A DNA stretch of 64,000 nucleotides from Cymbomonas tetramitiformis (GCA_001247695.2 LGRX02026005.1:1-64000); one strand, 5' to 3'; shown: positions 40,048 to 51,873, counted from the stretch's first letter. Numbers and translations: made by a program. Notes: a model not told the origin generated them from the letters alone.

Positions 40048-41077
40048 GGGTTGGGCAGAGGAGCTGGTGCAGGAGCTGCAGCGCGAGACGGAGCGTTGCA
40101 GGGCGGAAGCCCTGGCACCAGAGACGAGGAGGTGCTACGGCACAGGGGTGAGAGCCTTCGTCACCTTCTGCATTGCCTTCGCCTGCATGGGGTGCCTGGA
40201 CCCCCTCCTGCCAGCCACGGACGCCACTCTCTGCATGTTCATCACCTTCTCCAGCTGGTTCGTGCAGCCCGACACCATCAAGAACTACCTGGCAGGGGTT
40301 CGGCAGCTGCACCTACAGCGAGGGCACGAGTGGGTGCCGGTGGCAGCCAGGCACGCGGTGGCGGCCACCCTCCAGGGGGTGAAGCGGTGCTGGGGGAGGC
40401 CCCCCAAGCCGGTCATGCCACTCACATTGGCAGACCTGGCTAAGATGGCGCTGCTCATCTCCACGCATGACCTCACCCAGATGTCACTGTGGGCGGCCAT
40501 CCTCGTGGGCTTCTTCGGGTTGTTCCGGAAGGACAACCTCACCACGGGTAAGACAGGTGCGTGGAACACGCGGGGGGCGCTGGTGAGAGATGACATCCTG
40601 TTCCAGGGCGACATGGCGGTGGTGTGGGTCAGGGTGCGCCACAGTAAGACCATTCAGTGCGGAGAGCGGCAGCACTGGGTGCCGCTTCGGGCGGTGCCGG
40701 GATCGCTCCTGTGCCCGGTGCAGGCGCTCGCGCGCCTCATGGCGAGCACGGCGGGGCGGCCAGGGGACTCGGCCCTCTTCGTGATGGAGAAGGCGGTGGG
40801 CAGGCGGGCCTCGGTGGTGCCCATGACCCACGATGCGCTGGTCTCAGGCATCAAGGCCTTGGCGGAGCGGGTGGGGCTAGACCCGGCCAGCTATGCCGGG
40901 CACTCCTTGCGGAGGGGCGGGGCCACAGCGGCCATGCGCTTGGACGTGAACAGCCTCTACATCAAGATGCAAGGTGATTGGAAGAGCGACTGCTTCGAGC
41001 GCTACTGCGAGCTGGACACCGAGCAGAAGCTCATCCTTCCCGGAGCCATGGCAGAGGCCGCGGCAGCGCTGCTCTAG
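39998..41077 (+). CDS. Tyrosine recombinase of the DIRS-order element
   Basis: 359-codon frame overlapping the Pol end by 50 bases; no ATG occurs early, so expression by frameshift or a non-ATG start is likely. An N-terminal SAM-like helical domain (RCYGTGVRAFVTFC) is followed by the catalytic domain with all expected residues: R in GLFRKDN, K in RHSKT, H-x-x-R in GHSLRR, W in GDWKS and the nucleophile Y in ERYC. It ends at TAG 41077. It integrates the circular cDNA in place of a DDE integrase. No damage is visible. Confidence 0.9.
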   Translation: MLCGWGRSRWPSLTGREGWAEELVQELQRETERCRAEALAPETRRCYGTGVRAFVTFCIAFACMGCLDPLLPATDATLCMFITFSSWFVQPDTIKNYLAGVRQLHLQRGHEWVPVAARHAVAATLQGVKRCWGRPPKPVMPLTLADLAKMALLISTHDLTQMSLWAAILVGFFGLFRKDNLTTGKTGAWNTRGALVRDDILFQGDMAVVWVRVRHSKTIQCGERQHWVPLRAVPGSLLCPVQALARLMASTAGRPGDSALFVMEKAVGRRASVVPMTHDALVSGIKALAERVGLDPASYAGHSLRRGGATAAMRLDVNSLYIKMQGDWKSDCFERYCELDTEQKLILPGAMAEAAAALL

Positions 41078-41192
41078 ACAGGTGATTCACTCGTGCACTC
41101 GGCCCTCCCATGCCTCCGATTGGGTGAGTGTGCCTAGGGCCCTTGAGAGAACCCCAGACTCTGTCCGGAGAGCCCCTGCTAGGTGCAGGATT

Positions 41193-41655
41193 GGGTGGAG
41201 GCTGCTGCTGAGAAGCTTCTACGCTACTGAGAGGAAGCTACTATCCGTTGCCGTTAGCCAGAGAGGCACAGCCAGAGAGGCTTAGGCACGGAACTAGCCG
41301 CGCAGCTTCGTAGCAGCAGCCTGCTCCCTGACAGACTGTGAGACACTCATCCAGCCAAAGACTCGGGAGTAATGGAGACAGATGGAGAAGAGAAGGTAGA
41401 GAGCCTAAGAGCAAGAGAAGGCAGAGAGCCTAAGAGCAAGAGAAGGCAGAGAGCCTAAGAGAAGACTCGCCAGAGAGGCAGAGCACCGAGAAAAGAAAGC
41501 TTGCCAGAGAGGCCGTAGCTTGAGAAGAGAAAGAGAGGAATAAGACTTGCTACACTAAATGTAATCTATAATGAATACTAGCAAGCATCCATTCCTGCTC
41601 GTGCTTGCATTGTGTTGCTTGTGTGCACCCTGCTTGCATTTCGGTTCATGAATAA
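41193..41655 (+). repeat. Split direct repeat B1
   Basis: 463 bp, purine-rich, with about three copies of a ~25-bp AGAGAGCCTAAGAGCAAGAG unit. Confidence 0.92.
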
Positions 41656-41900
41656 TTCACAATTATCGCTCGCGATAATTTCGGTTATTCAGAACTGAGA
41701 AATCGAGCAGGCGCGACTTTTGTCGCCCGGGAGAGGGCCCGATCGGGAATACGACACATTGCGAGTGGCGTCCCGATCGGGGTGTCACGGGGGTGACACC
41801 GTCCGCAAGGGAGTATCAATTGCGGACGCCACAACGGGGAGTCAGTTTCCACACTTCCGAATCCCGAAAGCCCCTGCTTTCTGCTCTGAAGTTTGTAAAA
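41656..41900 (+). repeat. Split direct repeat A2
   Basis: 245-bp copy of A1, sitting between B1 and B2. Confidence 0.92.
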
Positions 41901-41953
41901 CCCTCCCTCCCGTCCCTGCTGACTCTGTTGGTTGTGGTTTGGGGGAAGGGTCA

Positions 41954-42416
41954 GGGTGGAGGCTGCTGCTGAGAAGCTTCTGCGCTACTGAGAGGAAGCT
42001 ACTATCCGTTGCCGTTAGCCAGAGAGGCACAACCAGAGAGGCTTAGGCACGGAACTAGCCGCGCAGCTTCGTAGCAGCAGCCTGCTCCCTGACAGACTGT
42101 GAGACACTCATCCAGCCAAAGACTCGGGAGTAATGGAGACAGATGGAGAAGAGAAGGCAGAGAGCCTAAGAGCAAGAGAAGGCAGAGAGCCTAAGAGCAA
42201 GAGAAGGCAGAGAGCCTAAGAGAAGACTCGCCAGAGAGGCAGAGCACCGAGAAAAGAAAGCTTGCCAGAGAGGCCGTAGCTTGAGAAGAGAAAGAGAGGA
42301 ATAAGACTTGCTACACTAAATGTAATCTATAATGAATACTAGCAAGCATCCATTCCTGCTCGTGCTTGCATTGTGTTGCTTGTGTGCACCCTGCTTGCAT
42401 TTCGGTTCATGAATAA
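41954..42416 (+). repeat. Split direct repeat B2
   Basis: 463-bp copy of B1; ends GGTTCATGAATAA, after which copia sequence resumes. Confidence 0.92.
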
Positions 42417-42950
42417 CGCCAAATTTCAGCTGACGTTTTCTCGCCCCTGGGGGGTGTGTCAGCAAACGTCTCGGCAGTACCGGCGGTGTGGCGTACGGCG
42501 TGGAAGACATGCTAAATAATAAAGAAGACAAAACTATAAGCAAGGTACACACTAGCAATCCCTAGCAGGGAATAACAAGCAATCAAGCAATCAAAATTCA
42601 CAACAGGAGCACCAAGAGGGTGCCAAAAAGAGAAGAGGGAAGAAAGCCTGTGATGCAAAAACAACACGGTTAGCAGTTAGTGGCGATGGCGTGGAGGAGC
42701 TTGTCGTTCAGTCTCGCGTTTTTGAAGGGTACTCGCGCGAGTTTACCAGGGTCCCTACGGTTGATCAGGCCGTCCCAGGATGTTCCTAGTTAATTTAAAC
42801 GCTGAACCGGAACGTACGATTCCTCTCACTCACCACTACTTGCCTACTTTACTTCCATGATCCCTACTTGGCGCGCCCCCTTGGCGCTTCCCTAAGCGTT
42901 TAGCCGACCATAATCGGCTCCTAGCCTTAGGTCGGTGGTGGGGCCAAACC
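42417..42950 (-). other. Copia leader continued
   Basis: 534 bases between the nested element and the copia 5' LTR; no gene. Includes the primer-binding site candidate at 42933-42946. Confidence 0.7.
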
Positions 42951-43282
42951 TGCGAGAAGACCCAGTCAGAAAACAGACAGGTCAAACAGGAAGCACTGCA
43001 GCGCTCAGGGTTTCGCACTCAGAATCTCTCTCAACATACAGAATATATAATATATATAGTTCTAGTATGCTGAGTGTGATGCGAAATGAGCTAGTGTGCT
43101 CTGTCTCATGTGACAACCGAACTCGATCAGAGGAGATGACAATCAGGTCAGTGAAGTAGTCAGAGGTGTCGAGCCGTATCGGTGATGACAGCGGTCAGGT
43201 CGAGTCGGTGATGACTGCGGTCATGACGGGTCGGTGATGACAACTCTGATGACTGAGCTCGGACTGAATGTCAACTCCAGCA
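42951..43282 (-). repeat. 5' LTR of the copia element
   Basis: 332-bp LTR; contains the element's transcription start by analogy. An AT-rich AATATATAATATATATAG tract near 43042 could hold the TATA box. Confidence 0.93.
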
Positions 43283-43458
43283 TAAATGACAAATGATGTG
43301 ACTTATCATCTCGATGACATGTACAGTCATAGTCGACCGTACTGACGACTGTCTGTCATTATAATATATGACATGACTCGACATGACATGACATGACATG
43401 ACATGGTATGACAGGTATGACAGGTATGACACATGTGTCATCGGTCATAACCCTGACA

Positions 43459-45424
43459 GATCTCCCGTCTTAACCCCTTAGCTGCGACACGTTGAGAATT
43501 CTCAACAAGGCCTCGAAAATGAGAGCGTGGCTTACCATGAAACTGCATACGGTATGCGCGGTTGGCGCATCGAATATTGTAAGGTTTGTGGGTGCACTCA
43601 TGATATATGGCTACAGGTTAACCAATAGTATAGCACATATACTAGTGCGATATATCTCTCACGTGTTAGTATTTCCAAACCCAAATTTGTCTATTTGTGT
43701 CATTTTGCGCTTAAATTTGGCTTTGAAAAGTAGCTAACCAAGCCATAAACATCCCGTATTGGTAAGCATATACGTGGCCATGTGGAAATATACGATAGAA
43801 ATGGATCCCAACGCCAGTCTCGCATGCAACATGGGGTATTATATCACCACATAGTCTCATTTTATGAGCAAAATCACCTGAGTTTTAGCTTAAGTATGGA
43901 AAACATTTCTTAAGTGAGGAAAACATTTGAATCCAAGTGTTTTTTCGGTGTTTTTTTTGGCCATTTTTGGTATTTTTTGGCACATTGGGCGGTATTAATG
44001 CGTACTATGGATTAGGGATAGTCTAACATGTTAATTTCCTCGATATTTTACCATGATACAGGTCAATAAGACTGCAGTCAGGCATCGTACACAAGACGTA
44101 TGCGTAATTTCTATGCTCAAAATACTCAAAATTTTGGTCGGATAATCCATATATCTCGAGATATACGATAGATATAGCTATACCATGATTCGTTGTGGCT
44201 TATTTGATGGTCTCCTATAACATACATGATGTCGTATGCGTGCATGCGGCCATGATCACGCAATACTTTGAATTGTCCCCAAACCACATATTTTTGAAGA
44301 AAATTCCAACCGCAACTAAGGGGTTAAAAGAGTTGTGACCTCACAACGGGCATACCTTTGTATATGTCTTTGATGTCTTTGCTGTTGTTACTTCTGCTGG
44401 TACCAGTCTTCTTACACCGATTTGAGGCGTCCCTCATGGTGTTTTTAGGATATTGGGGGGAACTGAGTCCACTTTAGTCCCTCACCTTAGGCAATAGCCT
44501 TACAGTTCTTAGGATGTAGCCCCCATGAATTGCGTATCGTATTGCAGAGTGACGATTCAAGGTTCAATGAATTGCGTTTCGTGATACAGATTGACGCTGG
44601 ATTACTGATTGATTCACACGTATCGTGTTTCAGAGTGACGATTCAAGGTATCCGAGGTTTATGTTACGGATTATTTGCGCTAGCCGTCGTCGCTTTTGCG
44701 AACGATGATCCCACGATTTAACAATTTATAATCGCACGATTCTCGGCCTTATATATATATATATATATATAACTGATCGTTTGCTGTTCGTTTCCACAGT
44801 TATTATATATTGTGCACCCAACCCTTCCTCCCCTCTTGAAGCAACTTCGGAGGTTCACAGGCGGTCATGGGGAGCCCTTTGGATGTTTCCGGAGTTATTT
44901 CACCGGGGGCTTGTTTTAATGCAAACGGAGTGGCCCTGCTTAACGGGGTTGGACTTATAATCCTTTACCCGGTCTGCTCAACTCCTCAATTATTGGTCCA
45001 GTACGCACGCTTTGACGAACATCTGTCGCGATGAGTGAGAGTGGATTCGCCACGTACTAATGTGAAATTTATTTTAGTTATGTTTGTCAGGCATACCTTA
45101 GGATCACAACTCCGTCTACCTCAGTCGATGTCTCCGGTAGCTTCGGATGACTGGCCACAGAATCCGATGACTAACCACGGTCTTGGCAAAGGTAGCATTT
45201 AGCAGTTTTTATTCATCCACAGATATGATATCTCGCATGTGTGCGTATCTGTGCAAGGGTATGATTTTGCGGTACAAGGCTCACTACACCTTTAGCAAGG
45301 AAGGATCAATTTCCCGCTCTATGCAACATACTGATAAAACATTAAGAGCAAGGTATATAGATGATCGACATGTATTAGTATATATTACAAGAAGTAAGGG
45401 CATCAGGCTTAATATATATAATGT
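43459..45424 (-). other. 3' untranslated part of the Ty3 element
   Basis: About 2 kb between the chromodomain end and the 3' LTR with no supported gene. Contains a (TA)n run at 44750-44770 and one copy of a CAGTTCTTRGGRTGTAGCCC motif (about 44504) that recurs in the 5' leader. Confidence 0.6.
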
Positions 45425-48400
45425 TTAGCCTTCATAGGCAGCTATCATGTCTGCTGTATTGGTCAGCTCTGTGGCTTTGACCCAGGTGGCATGCTCAGGG
45501 CCGTAGCCTGCATATCGCACTAAGTAGTACTTGACACCTCTAGTGATCTTATCTGAGAGTATATGTGATATCTCAAACAGTGGTTGCCCTTCTTCGGTGA
45601 TCATCTGTGGCAGAGGCAAAGGTGCTTGGATCGAGTCCGTTATACAGCTCTATTCTGGATACAGGCTGTACCGGATGGATACGGATATCGAGGTTTCCGA
45701 AATCTAACTCGTATGCACGCCCATGGCTTAGCACTTTGGATATAGTAAACGGCCCAATATATGGCTGCTTGAAGTGTCTGCCTGCCTCTGTCAAACCAAT
45801 CCATTGGATAAACTCGGTCCGTAAAAGAACTTTCTGCCCTACTGCATATTGCCGGGGCATGTGAGTCTTATTGAATCTGGCTTGGCTAATTTCTGCTGCT
45901 CGGGAAATGTTATCTACCGCATTGGCATGTACAGCCGAGTACTGGTCAAAATGATCTCGAATAGCATTCTGTATTGGAACAGGAGCTTCTGGCGGAATAG
46001 TGATTGCCAGGTCATGAGGCGAAAGTGGCTGCGCCATCGAGTCGAGATAGAATGGTGAATAACCAGTAGATGCAGAAACTGTGTTGTTAATTGCAAACTC
46101 CACCAGAGGCAACTTGTCCTCCCACGAATTGGCTGAAGTATCATTGCAACAACACCTGTGGATGAAAAAATACCATCTAATCAGTTTATAAACCAGAGGA
46201 TGGTGAATATCGAATCAACAAATTGAAAAGTACCTGAGGATATCCTCAATGAAAGCATGGCTCCTCTCATTGGCTGCATTCGACTGTGGATGGTGTGAAG
46301 ACGTCATAGACAATCTCGTACCAGTAGATTTCCACAGTGTCTGCCAGAATGTAGAGGTGAATCTGGGGTCTCGATCTGAGATGATGTTCCTCGGAAGACC
46401 ATGGAGCTTGAAGATATGCTGCATATATATAGAAGCAGTATGCTGAGCTGTCCAGGTCATGCTGAAGGGAATGAGATGACAGCGATGAGAGAATTGGCAC
46501 ATTACCACAAATATACTGTCGTGCCCATTAGTGGTGATAGGCAGATCAGTAATCCAGTCAAGAGATACATCAAGCCATTTTGTCTTAGGCACACAATATC
46601 GTATATGTGACAGACCATAAGGTTTGTGTCGCCTCGTTTTCTGACGTTGACAAACGGGGCACTCCCGAATGTACTGGATGGCTGCCGTCGTCATTCCTGG
46701 CCAATAATATCGGCTACGCAGTAGATGAAGCATGCGACTTTTGCCTACATGACCAGAAATAGTGGCTGAGTGGCACTCATGAAGGAGAATGTGGCGAAGC
46801 TGTGTGATCTCACCGTCATCTGTAGGGACCTTGGCTGTAGGTGGAATGTACAGCTGTCTGCCATATATGGTCTTGCGATAGATCAAGCCCTGAATGAGCT
46901 CCCGGAAGCTGTAGCTACTGACTGACTGTGATGAAGTCGATGATGTCAGCTTAGCCAATATAGTTTGTGCAAATGTGTCACGATCATACTGGGATATAAT
47001 GATGTCGTGAAGCTGATGAGCTGATGAAGAAGATATAAGAGCAATGAATGTAGGATCTGCAGATGGCATGACTGGAACCTCGCTGATGTCTATATGCTGC
47101 AGACAATCAGTGAGTTCAAAGAGTGTAGAGATGCGAGTGAGTGCGTCTGCCACCTTATTCTTCTCGCCAGAAATATGCTCTATTCGGAAGTTGTACTCGG
47201 AGAGCTCATCCAACCACCTTGCCTGTTTGGGGCTTAGTGTGGATTTAGACTGGAAATAAACCAGTGGCTGATGATCTGAGCGTACAATAGTCTCAGGAGC
47301 TCCTAACAAGATATGGCGAAAGAATCGGAAGCCCTCCACAATGGCAAATAGCTCGATCTCAGGAATAGGCCAACGTCTCTGTGTATCGGAGAGAGTGACG
47401 CTGTGATAGCCACATGGCTTCATACCTTTTCCTTGATTGATCCTGTAGTATCACTTGACCAACATGTGTGCCTGATCCATCGACCTCCATAATAGATGGC
47501 AGTTTCTGATCTGGAAGCTGTAGTACTGGAGCATTGCAGATGGCACTTTTGAGGTTAGCAAATGCCTGCTGCTGCTCAGATTCCCAGACAAACTCTGCAT
47601 TATCTTTAAGGAGACGATTGAGCGGCTCGGCAATCTTGGAGAACTTTGGTATGAATCTCCTAAATCGACCGACCATGCCCAAGAATGACCGAAGGGATGA
47701 CTTGTCATCTTTAGCCATACGGCGTAGAGGCTGCTTTCCAACGGTAGGACCATAAGACACTGGAGGCTGTATTGCCATGACTGCTCGGATTCTGTCTTCG
47801 ATGATGGATAAGCCTGCTTCAGAGATGTGATGTCCGATAAAGTCTATGGATCTGACGAACAACTCCACCTTGGAAGGCCTGATGAAGAACTGGTGATCTC
47901 TGCAACGCTGGAGAAACTGTCGGACATGACTCACGTGGCGGCTGTCAAAGTCCGGACTGTATACGATAGTATCATCCATGAAAATGACAAGGAACCGATC
48001 GATGAAGTCGAAGAATGCCCGATTTCCTACACGTAGAGCTGTTGCAGGAGCATTGGTCAATCCGAAAGGCATAACTGTCCACTCATAGGAACCGTATCTG
48101 GTGCGAATAGCTGTTTTGTGAATGTCATCTGGATGTATAGGGATCTGATGGAAAAACTGATTGAAGTCAAATCTGCTACTAAACCATCGTGCACCTTTTA
48201 GTTGTTCAAGAAGGGTGTCGTGAGGTGGCAATGGATACGTGTCCTTAATTGTGATGTTATTAAGGGCTCGATAATCACAGCACATCCTCCACTTCCCACC
48301 TGGCTTAGGAGCGAAAATGATTGGACATCCATATGGAGATGATGACGGACGAAGGATACCCAAGTCGACATATTTGATGATCTGTCGTTTGAGCTCTTCC

Positions 48401-49212
48401 ATCATGGGCACTGGTATTGTACGAACTGGCTGCGATGGCGGCTTGTGCCCAGGTTCAATGTTGATTCGATGATAACCACCTTCAAACCGTTCTGGCCTAT
48501 GACCAGCTGGAAGATCCTCCTGGAATATGTCTGAAAAGTCTTCCCTCATTTGATCACGTGCTGCTGTGACCTCTGGGTCTTCCATAGTGGTGTCTGAGTC
48601 TGCTGCTGCGAAGACCAGTTCACCATCGACCTCTGAGAGAAAGAAGAGATAAGCTACGGCTTCTTCAGCCGAACCACTGGATCGAATACGACGTAGGTGC
48701 TTTCTCATGGTGGTGGCACTGACCAATTCCATTTCAGGAAGGCCATCTGAGCCTGGAGTCTGTTCAACTCTGGATAGTACTGTGCGAACACTGGAGCCTG
48801 ATGAGTGCTTCCTAGTGATCGTCAGATTTTTGGACTGGAAGTCAATGTGTGGATTTCTCCTCTCCAACCAATCTTGACCCAGGATGACAGTGAAGGGTTT
48901 CATGTCAATGATGTAGAAATCCTCTGTGTCCTTATACTTACCCAGCGTGAATGTAGCATTGGGAAGATAGGATGTGCAAGGTAGTTGGCTTCCTCTAGCC
49001 AATCCCACAGTGAATGAAGAAGAATCTGTGGGTACTATACCAAGCTGAGCAGCAAACTGTCTGTCGACGAAAGACGATGTAGCTCCTGGATCTACCAATA
49101 TGTGAGTACTCTGTCCAAATACTTTCCCTTTGTACAACAACAGCTTCTTCTGTGATTTCAGCTGTGCTGTCTGAGACTGCATCTGTGCGATGTGCTCTGA
49201 GGGAGTGTCCAT
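45425..49212 (-). pseudogene. pol: Ty3 Pol: protease, RT, RNase H, integrase, chromodomain
   Basis: Frame 49212-47359 carries the protease (VDPGATSSFVD), RT (YPLPPHDTLLEQL, SRFDFNQFFHQI, FMDD near 47970) and the start of RNase H. Frame 47423-46215 continues RNase H and the integrase zinc finger (HSATISGHVG, CPVCQ) plus core D (SLDWITDL), D (SDRDPRF) and E (NERSHAF). After a predicted 78-bp GT-AG intron (46233-46156, phase 2) integrase resumes in 46155-45573, and a chromodomain (HILSDKITRGVKYYLVRYAG) ends the protein at 45425. Frame changes near 47420 and 45650 are apparent indels. A chromodomain directs chromoviruses to heterochromatin. Probably inactive. Confidence 0.85.
46156..46233 (-). 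other. Predicted 78-bp spliceosomal intron inside the Ty3 integrase
   Basis: The donor is CTCAG|GTACTT and the acceptor CCACAG|GTGTTG. Splicing restores the integrase frame (HAFIEDILR joined to CCCNDTSANSW) up to the conserved EFAINN segment. Confidence 0.65.
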
Positions 49213-49301
49213 CTGCTGAAACTGTAATGTCAGACTGGAAAGGACTTCTTCTGAGATACTCTCAACCCGGCCACTTGCTTCAGTGGCATCTTCAGGCTGA
49301 T

Positions 49302-50686
49302 TTACCTCGAGGGTGCTCTCAACACTGGTACCTGTGCAGTACCCTGAGAGTTTCCCTGAGGAGCTGGAGCTGAAGCTGGAGCTGGAGTTGCAACTGCTGC
49401 ATTGATGCTGTGCTGACTCTTTAACTCCTTAACCAGGGTGTTGATTGTATTGATGAGTTTGCCGGACTCATTTTTAGCACCCTGATTCTGTTGCTGCTGT
49501 CTCCTGAAAGGATTCTGAGCTGGTGGTTTGCCTTGTATGGCTTTTCCATCTGGGGTCTTGGTGGAGAAACAATCCTTTGTGGCGTGATTGGTACGACCAC
49601 AACGTTGGCAAGGCTGAGAAGGATTCTGTGCTTTTCCTTTCCCTTTACCTTTGCCTTTTCCACCTTTCCCTTTGCTCCGATTCTGATTGGCATTTGAGTT
49701 CTGACTGCCATTCTGGCTCTGATTCCAGTTCCTGTTGGATTTGTCATATGGCTTTCTGCCACGCCCCTTGTCCTTGTCCTTTTTGACTGGGCCTCCTGAT
49801 GACTGCTCCTTCTGCCCCCGATAGTGAAGGGTCTCTGACTGCTTCGAATGAACAGCATAATTCAAGTCGAGCAGTATCTGTGTGGTTTGTGGCCACGACA
49901 GATTATTCCTTTCATTCTCTGTTAGGAATCTTAGGTGGAACTGTCTGCGGAGATCAGGGTCCATGTTGCTGACAAATCTGTCCTTTATTAACACATCGTT
50001 CAGATCAACTGCTGCTAAAGCAGCCAGTGACGTAAACGTGCGCAAACGAAATAGTCTGAGAAAGTCTGGCTCCTTTGAGTCAGTGCCATCAGGTGTTTCT
50101 TAGCCACTGATCTTTTATGGGGGTTGCCAAATTGACTGAGGAAAATCCTTCTGACCCTCTCATATGTGGCATCTGGTTGCTGTGCCACGACCTGGAAATA
50201 GTGTCGGTCATTGTTTTGGATAAGCGTCAGGAATACTGTGATCAGGTCCTTGTCTGGAACTCCTGGATAAGTGAACTGGAAGTATCGGTCTACTGTGTCC
50301 AACCAAACTTCTGCATCCTGTCCTGCTTTAAATTCCTTAAGTGGTGTCATTTTCACCTTTGGAACCAAAGTGGGTGGAGCTGGTGCTGGAACAGAATCAT
50401 CATCAGGATCTGTAAAAACTATTGGAGCATTGTCTTCTGTATACTCATCTTCTGGTTCCTTTGGTTCATTCTCAGGATCCTTATATCTGCTCATGTCGGG
50501 CCTCATGCGACTGATATTGTCGAAGTACCCTATCTGGTCGAATCTGGTCTGAGTATTGTCATAACCAGCGATCCACTTGGGAATCTTGAACCGACTGTAT
50601 GCATCATAGGAGCCTAAGATGTCAAAGAACCATGTTGATGGATCTGCATTGATGACTGGGATTTCTGGTTCTTCCTCTTCTGCCAT
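49302..50686 (-). pseudogene. gag: Ty3 Gag, frameshifted
   Basis: The frame 50686-50015 starts at ATG 50686 with an acidic N-terminus and a retrotransposon-gag capsid helix region (DAEVWLDTVDRYFQF). A second frame, 50045-49302, continues the capsid (DRFVSNMDPDLRRQFHL), then basic Asn/Gln-rich sequence and a CCHC knuckle (CQRCGRTNHATKDC). One indel near 50040 separates them. The 90 bases between gag and pol hold at least one stop in the gag frame. Confidence 0.8.
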
Positions 50687-50803
50687 CTAAGAAACAAAAC
50701 ACAACACCAAAGATGCCTTCAGCTAACTGAGTGTGTGTGTTGGTATATATATATATATATATAGTATATATATCTATGTTATATACATATAGTATATCTG
50801 TAT

Positions 50804-51873
50804 GGCTACTACCCGAAGGTCCGGTCCTCCCACAAGGACCGAAGTGAATTTGGGATATATGCCGCGTTTTTTCGATATAGTTGGTATATGAGTGCTTTGG
50901 GGTAATATTTAGGTGTCCAATAATTATCTAAAAACTTGTGTTGGGTGTAATACTCGGTGTAGCGATGTGGTTTACGTTATTGAAAAGTGGGGGTGAACCT
51001 GCTCGAAATTAAATAAAAAGGCCGGTCCTCCCACAAGGACCGGAAGTTCCCAACCCACCTACACTCACTAAGTGGCCTTCCTAGTGCCCACTGCACTTAA
51101 AAAATACTTCAACATGACCTATTCGTGCCCTCTGCAATGTACAACATCTTCGGAATCCACAATACTGCGATATATATCCCTCACAATGTCATGCACCCAC
51201 GAAAAAAGTAGATTTCATCAAAATCGGCCATCCAAAAATCTGCTCTCGCCGAATTCCAAAGCAATGTTCCGAGTAGACTACTGCACATATTGACATGCTT
51301 AAGCATTCTAAAAATCGACAAACATGTTTACATGAAGTATGCGACGTGGCACATCATACATCTATCATATCCGAACACTATTTGGCATTCATAGTATCCG
51401 TAGTAACGAAAAAAAACATTTGAAAACCTTGGATCAAAAATATTTTTTACAGGTGTAAGGTCGATTTGAGTGCGTATATACACCCAATACGAGGTCGCCA
51501 ACATGTATAATCTTGCAAGTATGATTGGGTATGATGTTAGGATGAAATTTTGTACTTGGGCGGCTTGTTTGACCTGGAATTCTATTGGATAAAAATATTT
51601 GAATGGCATGGCATGTTTTTCAACGTCCTCCCAAAGTTGCAACTCAAAAATGATAGGGTACATGCTACAAATGCATTGGATATAGTCATTTTATGACGAT
51701 ATACGGTTGATGGCGCATATGGACACTCAGTTTAGGTCCTAAGTATACTAAAAACCGAAGGGTAGGCACTAAGACCGTCAAGAGGACGGCTAAAAAAATT
51801 CCCGCAACACCGGTCCTTGTGGGAGGACCCAACGCCGTTTCGGTCCTCCCACAAGGACTGTCGGGCAGTAGCC
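50804..51873. mobile_element. TIR element 2 (GGCTACTRCCCGA ends) with subterminal palindromes
   Basis: The ends GGCTACTACCCGA (50804) and TCGGGCAGTAGCC (to 51873) are inverted repeats. Self-complementary copies of CGGTCCTCCCACAAGGACCG lie at 50822-50841, 51023-51042, inverted at 51811-51830, and at 51841-51860. In reverse orientation its end aligns with the left end of TIR element 1, including a GCGGGAATTTTTT block after the hairpins, although the palindromes themselves differ. Non-coding apart from short AT-rich frames. Confidence 0.82.

Larger units (their letters stand above)
34444..42416 (+). mobile_element. Tyrosine-recombinase retrotransposon (DIRS order, PAT/Ngaro type)
   Basis: 7973-bp element with split direct repeats in the order A1 - ORFs - B1 - A2 - B2. 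A1 is 34444-34688 and A2 is 41656-41900 (both 245 bp, identical as far as I can see). B1 is 41193-41655 and B2 is 41954-42416 (both 463 bp, about three differences). It encodes Gag, RT-RNase H-methyltransferase-like Pol and a tyrosine recombinase, all on the plus strand, and has no DDE integrase. No target duplication is seen, as expected for recombinase-mediated insertion. It interrupts the copia leader. Confidence 0.93.
25711..43282 (-). mobile_element. Ty1/copia LTR retrotransposon, TSD TAAAT, with nested DIRS-order element
   Basis: The 332-bp LTRs at 25711-26042 and 42951-43282 differ at one base that I can see. TAAAT lies at 25706-25710 and 43283-43287, and the unoccupied site CCTTGAATAAATGACAAATG survives in the right Ty3 LTR. 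Four bases after the 5' LTR (minus strand) is TGGCCCCACCACC (from 42946), a likely primer-binding site. The 3' LTR is preceded by CTCGAGGTGGTG. Gag-protease and integrase-RT-RNase H are on the minus strand, with integrase before RT as in Ty1/copia. Without the inserted 7.97-kb element the copia element is about 9.6 kb, large for the superfamily. Confidence 0.93.
18649..43458 (-). repeat. 3' LTR of the Ty3 element, split into three pieces
   Basis: The LTR pieces are 18649-18682, 25327-25710 and 43283-43458. Joined, they align along their whole length to the uninterrupted LTR at 55134-55702, with a few substitutions and a variable ATGAC microsatellite near the end. Confidence 0.88.
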
